Source: JANQIV01 sp050117315
GTDB taxonomy: Bacteria > Bacteroidota > Ignavibacteria > Ignavibacteriales > Melioribacteraceae
Assembly (NCBI GenBank): GCA_050117315.1
Contig: JASFMY010000175.1
Location: forward strand, 1 to 10,542
Length of the DNA stretch: 10,542 bases
Reading direction: 5' to 3'
Part shown: piece after piece, positions 1 to 7,938 of the stretch
Layout: each line of letters starts with the position of its first letter
Numbering within the stretch: the first letter of the stretch is position 1
The notes under the pieces: generated by a model
Told to the model about the DNA's origin: nothing
Database searches by the model: none
What the model saw: the letters and a program-made list of their open reading frames with translations, nothing else
Made by a program: the position numbers and the translations under genes

Positions 1-96
1 CTATCTACACTGCTTCGCTGATATTTCATCTCCTATGTTAATCATTTTTAGAAGCTTAAACGACTTGCACTGAAGTGCTTAGTTTTTACTCTTTCT

Positions 97-333
97 GTGA
101 CCAATAAAAAAATAAAAGAGGAGTTTAGCCAACAGAGGTATTTAAGGTTCAAGAATATCTCCGAAGGCAGATACAAACTATCAGAGTGGATAAAATTTTA
201 TAATGAAGAGCGTCCACATCGAAGTATTGAAATACCGCCATCATCGAAAGCATATCATCTCAAAGGAGAGTTAAAACAGATGTGGAAAATTTATTATGGC
301 AAAAAATATTCTATCGACCAGCTAGCTGGTTGA
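97..333 (+). pseudogene. IS3/rve-type transposase, C-terminal fragment
   Basis: This 78-codon remnant carries the C-terminal signature of retroviral-integrase-type (DDE) transposases of the IS3/IS481 kind. A tryptophan at residue 31 is followed by the block FYNEERPHRSI (residues 34-44) and a nearby proline and tyrosine (PPSSKAY), the usual end of the integrase core. Intact IS3 OrfB proteins have roughly 270-300 residues. Here the N-terminal part with the two catalytic aspartates and the catalytic glutamate is missing, and the reading frame is closed by a TAG at 49-51. The GTG at 97 is simply the first possible start and is probably not a real one. No OrfA-like sequence is visible in bases 1-96, so the element looks truncated and inactive. 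The stop codon lies inside a large inverted repeat. Family assignment is by motif only; the exact IS group cannot be told. Confidence 0.7.
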
Positions 334-340
334 TAGAATA
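301..340 (-). terminator. Inverted repeat with T-run on the minus strand, possible leftward terminator
   Basis: Positions 307-340 form a 34-bp inverted repeat centred on GCTAGC (321-326), with all pairs matching except one G-T at 316/331. The core of the stem includes ACCAGC/GCTGGT. Six A residues precede it at 301-306, so a minus-strand transcript would show a hairpin followed directly by six U, the form of an intrinsic terminator. On the plus strand no T-run follows. It covers the stop codon (331-333) of the transposase remnant. No minus-strand gene is visible to its right, so it may instead be an IS-end structure that shields the element from outside or antisense transcription. The hairpin is certain; the function is inferred. 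Confidence 0.45.
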
Positions 341-460
341 AAACTATAAGAATGACTATATTTGCATAACAAAATATCCAATAAAACAGTCAATCTTTTT
401 CATGGCGCTTCAAAACTTTTCGTGAGAATTATGAGCCAAAACTTATATGCTGTTAAGTTT

Positions 461-618
461 TTATATTCGAGGGAAGCAGAATGAGTGGAATCCGTTATAA
501 ATTAGGTGCAAATACTTATATTGTAAAATCTGTTGAGCTTAATATGTTTTTAGAAATGGTTAAAACAATAAAAAATATTTTAGGACAATCAATGAACCCT
601 TCTGAACATAAAATCTAG
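461..618 (+). pseudogene. Relic of an Rcp1-type response regulator (REC C-terminus)
   Basis: Translation from the ATG at 481 gives 45 residues ending at TAG 616-618. They include RYKLGANTYIVKSVELNMF, which matches the alpha4-beta5-alpha5 end of Rcp1-like single-domain response regulators, whose usual form is close to YxLGANSYVVKPVDFxxF. The invariant lysine is kept, but the following proline is serine. Just upstream, in the frame one base over (461-481), the codons read LYSREAE. That resembles the TSSREEE segment that normally precedes this block. A one-base frameshift near 480 would join the two. The phosphoacceptor half of the domain is not found further upstream. The relic is therefore truncated and frameshifted and probably non-functional. 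It supports an earlier gene here that was destroyed, perhaps by the mobile element whose remnant lies to the left. The homology call is from motif recall, not alignment. Confidence 0.55.
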
Positions 619-673
619 CTTACTGATTTATACTTTAAATATCAAAGGGCTTTATGTAAAATAATTTCTCCCT

Positions 674-678
674 GGAGG
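674..678 (+). promoter_or_regulatory. Ribosome binding site of the first hybrid kinase
   Basis: A strong GGAGG lies four bases before the ATG at 683 and fixes that start. It is the best Shine-Dalgarno sequence in the window. Gene 2 has a looser GGGGA (2653-2657), gene 3 only AGG (6702-6704), and the last three genes have none that is clear. This fits gene 1 being the first gene of a transcript whose later genes rely on translational coupling. Confidence 0.7.
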
Positions 679-682
679 TAAT

Positions 683-2620
683 ATGAAAGAAAGAATAAAA
701 ATACTTCATCTTGAAGATAACGATGCAGACGCCGAACTTATTTGCTATATGTTGGAACAAGGGGAAATTGATGCCGATATTCATCAAGCAAATGGTAAAG
801 AATCTTTCCTTAGCAAACTTGAAGAAACAAATTACGACCTTATAATAAGTGATTACAGTATCCCCCAATTTGATGGATTAAAAGCCCTCGTTAAAGCAAA
901 AGAAAAAAATAAAAATATTCCTTTTATTTTCTGTTCAGGTACAATCGGGGAAGAACGTGCAGTACAATGCCTCCAACTAGGAGCAATGGATTATGTTATA
1001 AAAGATCGTATGGATCGTCTTGTCCCAGCTGTAAACCGTGCATTGCGTCTTATTACAGAAATTAAAAAGAAAGAAAAAGCTGAAGCTGAATTATCGCAAA
1101 TTCGTTTAGCTGTTGAAAATACAAGCGAGACAATTTTTGTTACAGATGCAAATTATGTTCTGCAATATATAAATCCATCCTTTACAAAAATGTATGGATG
1201 GCTTCCTGAGGAAATAATTGGTAAACAGACACCGAACATTCTTAAAAGCAATAAACATGATGAAATTTTTTATAAGAAATTAAAAAAACTTTTGAAAGAG
1301 GGGAAACCGTTTACGCTAGAAGTCTCAAATAAAACAAAAGATGGGAAACATGTTGAAATAAAAAATATGATCAACCCAATAATTAATAGCAACATCATTA
1401 TTGGCTATGTTTGCGTTCAAACCGATATTACTTTAAAGAAACTGCAAGAATTGGAATTAATGAGGGCAAAGCATGAAGCGGAAGAAATGAGTAAACTAAA
1501 ATCTTATTTCCTTTCAAATATAAGTCACGAAATGCGAACACCTCTTATATCGATTCTTGGTTTTTCTGAAATTCTCAAGGATGAATTAATGAATGAGAAG
1601 CATATTAATTATATTAATCACATTTATGAAAGCGGAACAAGACTAAAAAATACAATTAGCAGTATTCTCTCATTACATAATCTGGAAAACGAAAAACAAG
1701 AAATCAATAATACAAAATTGGATTTGTTGATGTTTTTAGAAAAAATAACAAAAAGATTTAGACGAGACGCAGATAAAAAAGGTCTTTCACTTAATACATC
1801 AATTAATTGTAAAGAAGCATGGAGCAACACGGACCAAGAACTTTTATCAAAAGTACTTACAAATGTTCTTGACAATGCAATTAAGTTTACACATAAGGGT
1901 TCGGTTACAATGAGTCTCTCAACCGAAACAGACCATGATTCTTATTATGCTATTATTAAAATAATTGATACAGGTGTCGGCATTCCGGATGATAAATTAA
2001 ATAATTTATTCGTTCCGTTTAGGCAAGTAAGCGAAGGACTTGATAGAGCTTATGAAGGAATGGGATTAGGTCTTTATATTGCAAAACATACCTTGGAACT
2101 ACTGCATGGCAAAATTCAAATTCATAGTAAAATTCAATCAGGAACTCAAGTTCAAATAACCCTTCCGATTCTTCCGTTCGAAAATGAAATTGAAAAAAAA
2201 ATTGATATGCGAAAAACAACCATTGAAGAAACGGATCCCGATGTACAATCCGATAAACCCAACGTCCTTTTAGTAGAAGATAACGAAAGTAACCGAATGA
2301 TTTTCAATAGGTTTTTAAATAATGATTTTATTGTTGATAGCGCAGAGGATGGTATCTCGGCTATTTCAAAAGCCGAGCTCAAACAATATGATTTAATTCT
2401 GATGGACATTAACCTAGGTCCGGGTATTGATGGTATAGAAACTTTTCATCGTATAAGTAAATTACCCAATTACACAAATGTTCCGGTAATAGCTGTTACG
2501 GCATATGCCATGAAACATGACAAACAAAAATTTTTAGAACATGGATTTACAGATTATATACAAAAACCGGTAATGAAAGACGAGTTGATTTCTCTAATTA
2601 AAAGTCATAATGTTTTTTAA
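683..2620 (+). CDS. Hybrid sensor histidine kinase, REC-PAS-HisKA-HATPase-REC
   Basis: A soluble 645-residue hybrid kinase with no membrane segment. It starts with a receiver domain (about 4-125) with acidic residues E11/D12 and phosphoacceptor D57 in SDYSIPQFDG. In this REC the conserved lysine is followed by Asp-Arg (VIKDR) rather than proline, as is common in REC domains that precede PAS. A PAS domain follows (about 138-252, FVTDANYVLQYINPSF), then a HisKA domain with H282 in SHEMRTP. The ATP-binding domain has N398 in the N-box, D429 in DTGVGIPDD and the G-box GMGLGLYIAK from 459. The C-terminal REC (about 526-645) has D575 (LMDINL) and K628 (QKPV). All catalytic residues look intact. By family it should autophosphorylate H282 and pass phosphate to D575; the N-terminal REC lets another kinase control it. 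The PAS ligand is unknown. It is followed after 46 bp by the large membrane kinase on the same strand. Confidence 0.92.
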   Translation: MKERIKILHLEDNDADAELICYMLEQGEIDADIHQANGKESFLSKLEETNYDLIISDYSIPQFDGLKALVKAKEKNKNIPFIFCSGTIGEERAVQCLQLGAMDYVIKDRMDRLVPAVNRALRLITEIKKKEKAEAELSQIRLAVENTSETIFVTDANYVLQYINPSFTKMYGWLPEEIIGKQTPNILKSNKHDEIFYKKLKKLLKEGKPFTLEVSNKTKDGKHVEIKNMINPIINSNIIIGYVCVQTDITLKKLQELELMRAKHEAEEMSKLKSYFLSNISHEMRTPLISILGFSEILKDELMNEKHINYINHIYESGTRLKNTISSILSLHNLENEKQEINNTKLDLLMFLEKITKRFRRDADKKGLSLNTSINCKEAWSNTDQELLSKVLTNVLDNAIKFTHKGSVTMSLSTETDHDSYYAIIKIIDTGVGIPDDKLNNLFVPFRQVSEGLDRAYEGMGLGLYIAKHTLELLHGKIQIHSKIQSGTQVQITLPILPFENEIEKKIDMRKTTIEETDPDVQSDKPNVLLVEDNESNRMIFNRFLNNDFIVDSAEDGISAISKAELKQYDLILMDINLGPGIDGIETFHRISKLPNYTNVPVIAVTAYAMKHDKQKFLEHGFTDYIQKPVMKDELISLIKSHNVF

Positions 2621-2666
2621 GTAAGAACTAAGTTTTAACGCAAACATTCATTGGGGATAAGTTGCT

Positions 2667-5600
2667 ATGAATATTATTAAAAATTTTTCTATCCGTAATA
2701 AGCTTTTTTTTATTGTTTTAATACCTGTAATAGTTCTCCTATATATTTTAATATCTGGTCTTGTTGAAAAAGTTGATACAAGAAATAATATACAAGATGC
2801 ACATAATATCGTCCAAATAGGAGATGCCGTCTCTAACATCATCGTCCAACTTCAAATCGAAAGGGGCTACACTATTATTTTCTTGATAAATAAAGACGTC
2901 GCTAAAAGGAGCGATATGGAAAACAAACGCAATGAAACCGATGTCTCTATTGATGAACTAAAACGTTTATTGGATGCTAACAATAAAGACTTCGAAACCT
3001 ATTCTTTCCTTGACTATCTTCCACAGCTTAGAGATGATATCGATCTGCTACAATTAAGCCCCGATTCTGTTAAAAGTATGTATTCCGTTTATACTACAAA
3101 ATTATTACAGAATATTAAAAACCAATCTTCTCGATTAAACGATCCTGAAATGAAACATATGTTTAATACAATGATATACTTATTAGAAAGCAGAGACTTT
3201 ATGAGTAAACTAAGAGCATTTTTAGATGAGGCAATACTACAAAAAGACTTTTCGAGCAACCAATTTGTTCAATTTGCATCCTTGAAAGAAAAATTTGAAA
3301 GTTATTTGGAAGTATTCAAGTATAATGCTCCAGCTGAGATAGTAACGGAACTTAATAAAAAGTTATCTAACCCCTCCGTTGAAAAATCTATAGATCTCAT
3401 GGATGCAGCATATAAGAATGCTGATCTTTCTGTGCTACCGACTTATGATGAATGGTCTACTTATGCTTCTGGACTCACGCCTTCTTTTAAAGACATAACT
3501 CAAAGCTACGGAACTTATGTAACTAATATTGCCCAAAGCAAACTTGATGATATAAATAGATCCGTTATCAATAGTATTATTGCCGCAGTTCTTGTGCTTG
3601 TAATTGTCGGATTTCTATTGTTCTATACTACTAGGGCTATAGTTACATCTCTTGTTAAAATTAGAGATGCTGCGGAACTTATTTCCGAGGGTAATCTTGA
3701 TTTAACTTTGTCGGTTACTTCAAGAGACGAAATAGGCAGTCTTGCTTCATCTTTTGAAAAAATGATTTTAGTTACAAAACAATATGCACTAGCTGCCGAC
3801 AAAATAGGCAAAGGTGATTATTCCACCGAGGTAATAATTAGAAACGACAATGATGGTTTGGGTATTGCTTTAAATAATATGAAAGAGAATTTACAACAAC
3901 TTTCCGAGGAAAATGAAAACCGAACTTGGCTTCTTACCGGGAATTCCGATTTAAATGATAAAATAAGAGGCGAAAAAAGAGTTGAAGAGTTAGCGCAGGA
4001 AATCATAAACTTTTTGACACCTTATCTTAAAGCTCAGATAGGTGCAATTTATATTTCGGAAAACGGTCACTTAAACTTAGTTCGCAGTTATGCTTTTAAT
4101 CAACGTAAAGGTAATACAAACGTAGTTAAAATTGGCGAAGGACTAGTTGGACAGGCGGCGCTTGAAGCTAAGCCGATAATATTTGGAGATATACCTGACG
4201 ATTATATAAGGATAAATTCAGGCCTTGGTAATACATTACCGAAAAATATCGTTGTCTATCCCCTGCTATACGAAGGGGAAGTTAAAGGCGTAATTGAAAT
4301 CGGTACTGCTAAAGAATTTTCAGAACTAGATAAACAGTTTCTTAACCTGGTTTCGGAAAATATAAGTATTGCAATTAATTCCTCACAATCAAGAGATCAG
4401 CTAAAAGCCCTTTTAGAGGAAACCCAACGTCAAGCGGAAGAATTGGAAGCACAACAAGAAGAACTTCGTCAAGCGAATGAAGAGCTTGAAGAAAAAACAC
4501 AAATGCTGGAGAAATCGGAAGCCGAACTTAAAGCGCAACAAGAAGAACTACAGCAAACCAACGAAGAGCTTGAAGAAAAAGCCGACTTGCTTGAATCGCA
4601 GAAAGAAAAACTGGAAATAGCTAAAGTAGAAATTGAAGCAAAAGCAAGGGAACTGGAAATAACAAGCAAATACAAATCGGAATTCCTTGCTAATATGTCC
4701 CATGAATTAAGAACACCGCTGAATAGTATTTTAATACTTGCACAACTTATGTCCGAAAATAAAAACAAAACTTTGAGTGAAAAAGAAGTCGAATTTTCAA
4801 GAAATATTTATAATTCCGGTACTGATTTACTAAAGTTAATTAACGAGATATTGGACCTTTCGAAAGTTGAGGCAGGAAGAATTGAACTTGACATTTCAGA
4901 AGTGCAGATCGATGAAGTAATTGAGAATATGCAAGCAACATTTAATGAAATTGCCAACACTAAATCAATTAACTTTGATATTACTTACAGAAAAGAAAAT
5001 ATTAAAGAAAAGTTCTTTTCCGACAGAGAACGTTTAGAACAAATTCTAAAAAATCTTCTTTCAAATGCATTCAAATTTACCAACAGAGAAGGCAAAGTTT
5101 CTATGAATATTGGTTTAACTCCAAGTAATGTTCAATTTAACAACGGCAGACTTCAAGAATTGGATAAAGTAATTGAATTCTCCGTTACAGATTCCGGCAT
5201 AGGAATACCCGACCATAAACAACTAATGGTCTTTGAAGCATTTCAACAAGCAGACGGTTCAACCAAAAGAAAATACGGCGGAACAGGGCTTGGACTTTCC
5301 ATAAGCAGAGAACTTGCTCATGCTCTTGGAGGAGAAATACACTTAAAAAGTGATGAAGGAAAAGGAAGTACTTTTACATTATACCTCCCTTTAAAGTTTG
5401 ATGCTAAAATGATAATTCCCCTTGAAAAAGAAGTACAAGTAACCGAAAAGAAGCAAGGTGAAGTTGAAGAAAAAGTGGATATAGAATTTTCAACTCAAAG
5501 TTTTAAAGACGATAGGTTCTCATTAAATGAAAATGACAAAATCATACTTATTCTTGAAGATGACGAAAACTTTGCAGGACTTCTTTTAGATCTTATAAGG

Positions 5601-6707
5601 GAACGCGGCTATAAAGGAATTGTAACTTACAAAGGCAATACCGGTTTAAGTTTGGCGAGACATTATAAACCTGATGCTATAATACTCGACATGAAATTAC
5701 CGGTAATGGACGGAGCTGAAGTTTTAAAACACCTTAAAAACGATCCTAAACTTAGACACGTGCCCGTACAAATCATTTCCGGTTACGACAGAAGAAAAGA
5801 AGGTATTGAATTGGGAGCTTTCGGTTTTCTAAAAAAACCACTTTCTAAAGACGACTTAAGAAACGCTTTTGATAAGATGGAAGATTTTATAAATAAAAAG
5901 TTGAAAAAACTGTTGGTAGTAGAAGACGACAAAACTCAGAACAAGGCTATAAAAGAATTAATTGGAAACGGCGATACAAAATCCTATTCCGCCTTCAGCG
6001 GAGAAGAAGCCTACAAAATGCTACAAAAAGAAAATTTTGATTGTATTATAATAGACTTAGGTTTACCTGACGTATCCGGCTTTGAGCTTTTGGAAAAAAT
6101 TAAAGCTAATAAAAAATTAGTCGATATCCCCATAATAGTTTATACGGGAAGAGATTTAACGAAAGATGAAGCTGCCAAATTAAATAAACTTGCCAACACG
6201 GTAGTTTTAAAAACTGCAGAATCACATGAACGGCTTCTTGACGAAACCATATTATTCCTTCATCGTGTCGAATCAAAACTTCCTGCTGAAAAACAAAAAA
6301 TCCTAAGAAAACTTCACAAGACAGATGAAGTGTTAAAAAATAAAAAAGTTTTGATTGTTGACGACGATATGAGAAATATTTATTCGATAACTAACGTACT
6401 TGAAGAAGAAGGTTTAACTTGTATCTCCGCTGAAAACGGCAGGGAATCTCTTATGGTATTAAATGACAATCCCGATACCGATATTGTTTTAATGGATATT
6501 ATGATGCCCGAAATGGATGGGTACGAAGCTACTTCCGAGATAAAGAAAATATCAAAATTTTCAAGACTACCGATTATTGCTCTTACGGCTAAAGCTATGA
6601 AAGGCGACAGAGAAAAATGTTTAGAAGTTGGAATGTCGGACTACATAGCTAAACCGGTAAATTTAGAGCAACTATTATCATTAATGCGTGTTTGGTTATA
6701 TAGGTAA
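2667..6707 (+). CDS. Membrane hybrid kinase: NIT-like, HAMP, GAF, coiled coil, HisKA-HATPase, three REC
   Basis: A 1346-residue inner-membrane kinase. TM1 is at about 13-33 and TM2 at about 302-321. They flank a roughly 265-residue, mostly helical extracytoplasmic domain whose start (LQIERGYTIIFL, 63-73) resembles the NIT nitrate/nitrite-sensing fold; the ligand is not proven. Next come HAMP (about 322-373), a second HAMP-like linker (374-415) and a GAF domain (about 435-573). A Glu/Gln-rich coiled coil (about 575-665) includes two 28-residue repeats. HisKA has H679 in SHELRTP. The ATPase has N800, D842 (DSGIGIPD) and GGTGLGLSISREL from 871. Three receivers follow at about 957-1070 (D1008), 1079-1190 (D1130) and 1226-1344 (D1277). 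The middle REC lacks the Lys-Pro turn (VLKTAESHERL). The layout suggests a sensor kinase with branched or stepwise phosphotransfer among its receivers. No HPt domain is present. The GGGGA at 2653-2657 supports the start. Confidence 0.92.
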   Translation: MNIIKNFSIRNKLFFIVLIPVIVLLYILISGLVEKVDTRNNIQDAHNIVQIGDAVSNIIVQLQIERGYTIIFLINKDVAKRSDMENKRNETDVSIDELKRLLDANNKDFETYSFLDYLPQLRDDIDLLQLSPDSVKSMYSVYTTKLLQNIKNQSSRLNDPEMKHMFNTMIYLLESRDFMSKLRAFLDEAILQKDFSSNQFVQFASLKEKFESYLEVFKYNAPAEIVTELNKKLSNPSVEKSIDLMDAAYKNADLSVLPTYDEWSTYASGLTPSFKDITQSYGTYVTNIAQSKLDDINRSVINSIIAAVLVLVIVGFLLFYTTRAIVTSLVKIRDAAELISEGNLDLTLSVTSRDEIGSLASSFEKMILVTKQYALAADKIGKGDYSTEVIIRNDNDGLGIALNNMKENLQQLSEENENRTWLLTGNSDLNDKIRGEKRVEELAQEIINFLTPYLKAQIGAIYISENGHLNLVRSYAFNQRKGNTNVVKIGEGLVGQAALEAKPIIFGDIPDDYIRINSGLGNTLPKNIVVYPLLYEGEVKGVIEIGTAKEFSELDKQFLNLVSENISIAINSSQSRDQLKALLEETQRQAEELEAQQEELRQANEELEEKTQMLEKSEAELKAQQEELQQTNEELEEKADLLESQKEKLEIAKVEIEAKARELEITSKYKSEFLANMSHELRTPLNSILILAQLMSENKNKTLSEKEVEFSRNIYNSGTDLLKLINEILDLSKVEAGRIELDISEVQIDEVIENMQATFNEIANTKSINFDITYRKENIKEKFFSDRERLEQILKNLLSNAFKFTNREGKVSMNIGLTPSNVQFNNGRLQELDKVIEFSVTDSGIGIPDHKQLMVFEAFQQADGSTKRKYGGTGLGLSISRELAHALGGEIHLKSDEGKGSTFTLYLPLKFDAKMIIPLEKEVQVTEKKQGEVEEKVDIEFSTQSFKDDRFSLNENDKIILILEDDENFAGLLLDLIRERGYKGIVTYKGNTGLSLARHYKPDAIILDMKLPVMDGAEVLKHLKNDPKLRHVPVQIISGYDRRKEGIELGAFGFLKKPLSKDDLRNAFDKMEDFINKKLKKLLVVEDDKTQNKAIKELIGNGDTKSYSAFSGEEAYKMLQKENFDCIIIDLGLPDVSGFELLEKIKANKKLVDIPIIVYTGRDLTKDEAAKLNKLANTVVLKTAESHERLLDETILFLHRVESKLPAEKQKILRKLHKTDEVLKNKKVLIVDDDMRNIYSITNVLEEEGLTCISAENGRESLMVLNDNPDTDIVLMDIMMPEMDGYEATSEIKKISKFSRLPIIALTAKAMKGDREKCLEVGMSDYIAKPVNLEQLLSLMRVWLYR
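4449..4616 (+). repeat. 84-bp tandem duplication encoding a Glu/Gln-rich coiled coil
   Basis: Two adjacent 84-bp units (4449-4532 and 4533-4616) encode residues 595-622 and 623-650 of the membrane kinase. Each unit is four heptads and begins AQQEEL, followed by NEELEEK. I count 41 of 48 identical bases in the first 48 positions and 17 of 28 identical residues overall. The unit length keeps both reading frame and heptad phase, so duplication would lengthen the signalling helix between GAF and HisKA without changing its register. Similar EEL/NEEL-rich coils are known in CheB-CheR-PAS-kinase fusion proteins. Confidence 0.8.
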
Positions 6708-6710
6708 AAT

Positions 6711-7103
6711 ATGAATCAATCATTATTAGACAAAATTGCAGGAAAAAGTGTCCTCGTTGTTGATGATGATCAGCGCAACATGTTTGCGCTTGTTAGTTAT
6801 CTTGAGTCAATCGACTTGATAATACATACTAGCGAGAGCGGCTTTAAAGCATTGGAAATCCTTGAACGGGTACCCATTGACATAATTCTGATGGATATGA
6901 TGATGCCTGAAATGAATGGTTATGAGACCATCCGGAAAATAAAAGAGAATCTAAAAATAAAAGACATTCCCATTATTGCCGTTACAGCCCAGGCAATGAA
7001 AAAAGATAGAGAAAAGTGTCTTGAAGCAGGCGCTTCCGAATATGTTCCCAAGCCGGTTCAGATACCTGAGCTTATAAACAAAATAACAATGTTAGTAAGT
7101 TGA
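6711..7103 (+). CDS. Stand-alone response regulator receiver protein
   Basis: A 130-residue protein that is only a REC domain, with no output domain. It shows the acidic DDD near residue 18, phosphoacceptor D62 in LMDMMMPEMNGYE, the switch Thr in VTAQ, and the conserved lysine in PKPVQ. It closely resembles the third REC of the preceding kinase: both have VxDDDxRN near the start, MMPEM-x-GYE at the active site, AMK-x-DREKCLE and KPV. It may thus have arisen by domain duplication or by splitting off from that gene. It lies 3 bp after the kinase stop with only a weak AGG at 6702-6704, which suggests coupled translation. Probable roles are accepting phosphate from one of the three kinases and acting by protein contact, for example on CheR or the REC-less CheB encoded just downstream. 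The partner is inferred. Confidence 0.9.
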   Translation: MNQSLLDKIAGKSVLVVDDDQRNMFALVSYLESIDLIIHTSESGFKALEILERVPIDIILMDMMMPEMNGYETIRKIKENLKIKDIPIIAVTAQAMKKDREKCLEAGASEYVPKPVQIPELINKITMLVS

Positions 7104-7107
7104 TTAC

Positions 7108-7938
7108 ATGATAAATAATGAAGAAATAAAAGAGTTAATGGAATCAATCCGCTTTATGTACGGGTATGATTTTACAGAGTATTCTGTTGCCTCCATAAAA
7201 AGACGTTTAGAACATTTTATGGAAGAGAAAAAAATAAGCTCCATAAGGGAACTTGCAAAAATGCTGCTAAAAGAAGAAGAGTTGTTTGAACTTTTTATTC
7301 AGGATCTTACAATTAATGTAACGGAAATGTTCAGAGATCCCAAATTTTATAAAGCTTTGCGTGAAAAAATAATACCGAGGCTGGCAACTTATCCTTTCAT
7401 AAAAATATGGATTGCCGGATGCGCTACAGGAGAAGAGGTTTACTCAGTAGCTATATTATTAAAAGAAGAAAAACTCTTAAAACGTTCTATTATATATGCA
7501 ACCGACATTAATCAAAAAGTATTAATGTCTGCAAAAGAAGGCGTCTTTCATGTTACCGATATGCAAAAACACACCGCTAATTATATCAAATCCGGCGGTA
7601 AAAATTCGTTCTCAGATTATTACATGGCTAAGTACGATTCCGCTTTATTAGATAAATCCTTAAAGCAAAACGTTGTTTTCTCGATTCATAATCTCGCAGT
7701 TGATAAATCTTTCAACGAATTTCAATTAATATTATGCCGAAATGTTTTGATCTATTTCAACCAGAGTTTACAAAACAAGGTAATCGATCTATTTTATGAG
7801 AGTTTATGTCCGTTCGGGGTACTTGCGTTGGGAAATAAGGAATCTTTACTTTTTTCCGATAAGAAACCTTATTTTGAAGAAATAGATAAAAGTGAAAAAA
7901 TTTTCATGAAAAAAAATAATGATACATTCAAACCATGA
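7108..7938 (+). CDS. cheR: CheR-type protein-glutamate methyltransferase
   Basis: A 276-residue CheR-family enzyme, which uses S-adenosylmethionine to methylate glutamate side chains on signalling proteins. It has the N-terminal helical domain (about 1-75), the motif TINVTEMFRD (68-77) with the conserved arginine, the SAM-binding loop WIAGCATGEE (101-110), ATDIN (131-135) and CRNVLIYF (210-217). Length matches classic CheR, so it seems complete and active. No chemoreceptor, CheA or CheW is encoded nearby, so its substrate is probably not a classical MCP in this locus. The coiled coil of the upstream membrane kinase is one candidate. The ATG is 4 bp after the preceding stop without a visible ribosome site, and the end overlaps cheB by 20 bp, pointing to coupled translation. 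The family assignment is firm; the substrate is inferred. Confidence 0.93.
   Translation: MINNEEIKELMESIRFMYGYDFTEYSVASIKRRLEHFMEEKKISSIRELAKMLLKEEELFELFIQDLTINVTEMFRDPKFYKALREKIIPRLATYPFIKIWIAGCATGEEVYSVAILLKEEKLLKRSIIYATDINQKVLMSAKEGVFHVTDMQKHTANYIKSGGKNSFSDYYMAKYDSALLDKSLKQNVVFSIHNLAVDKSFNEFQLILCRNVLIYFNQSLQNKVIDLFYESLCPFGVLALGNKESLLFSDKKPYFEEIDKSEKIFMKKNNDTFKP

Larger units (their letters stand above)
334..682. other. Intergenic decay region before the kinase operon
   Basis: About 350 bases without an intact gene. Apart from the inverted repeat at its left edge and the response-regulator relic, I see a short open frame containing ATG at 431 (MSQNLYAV...), which runs into the relic and has no recognisable fold of its own. 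The promoter of the downstream operon should lie at about 619-665, but I cannot pick a convincing -10/-35 pair or a Bacteroidota-type -33/-7 pair there. Confidence 0.5.

Noticed and set aside
67..78. Small hairpin GCACT-GA-AGTGC
   Set aside because: Five base pairs in an AT-rich setting with no T-run directly after it. This is expected by chance.
1..96. Upstream part of the transposase or a small minus-strand gene (ATG near 45)
   Set aside because: All plus-strand frames hit stops without catalytic-core motifs, and the minus-strand frame is only 14 codons.
619..665. Promoter for the kinase operon, e.g. TACTTT near 631
   Set aside because: It only partly matches the Bacteroidota -7 pattern and has no suitably spaced upstream element, so I do not annotate it.
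635..868. Minus-strand open frame of 77 codons over the start of the first kinase
   Set aside because: It is antisense to a gene with clear REC motifs and a strong ribosome site, and its translation has no recognisable domain.
4469..4768. Minus-strand open frame of 99 codons rich in serine
   Set aside because: Its Ser/Phe-rich composition is the mirror of the Glu/Lys-rich coiled coil on the plus strand. It is a shadow frame.
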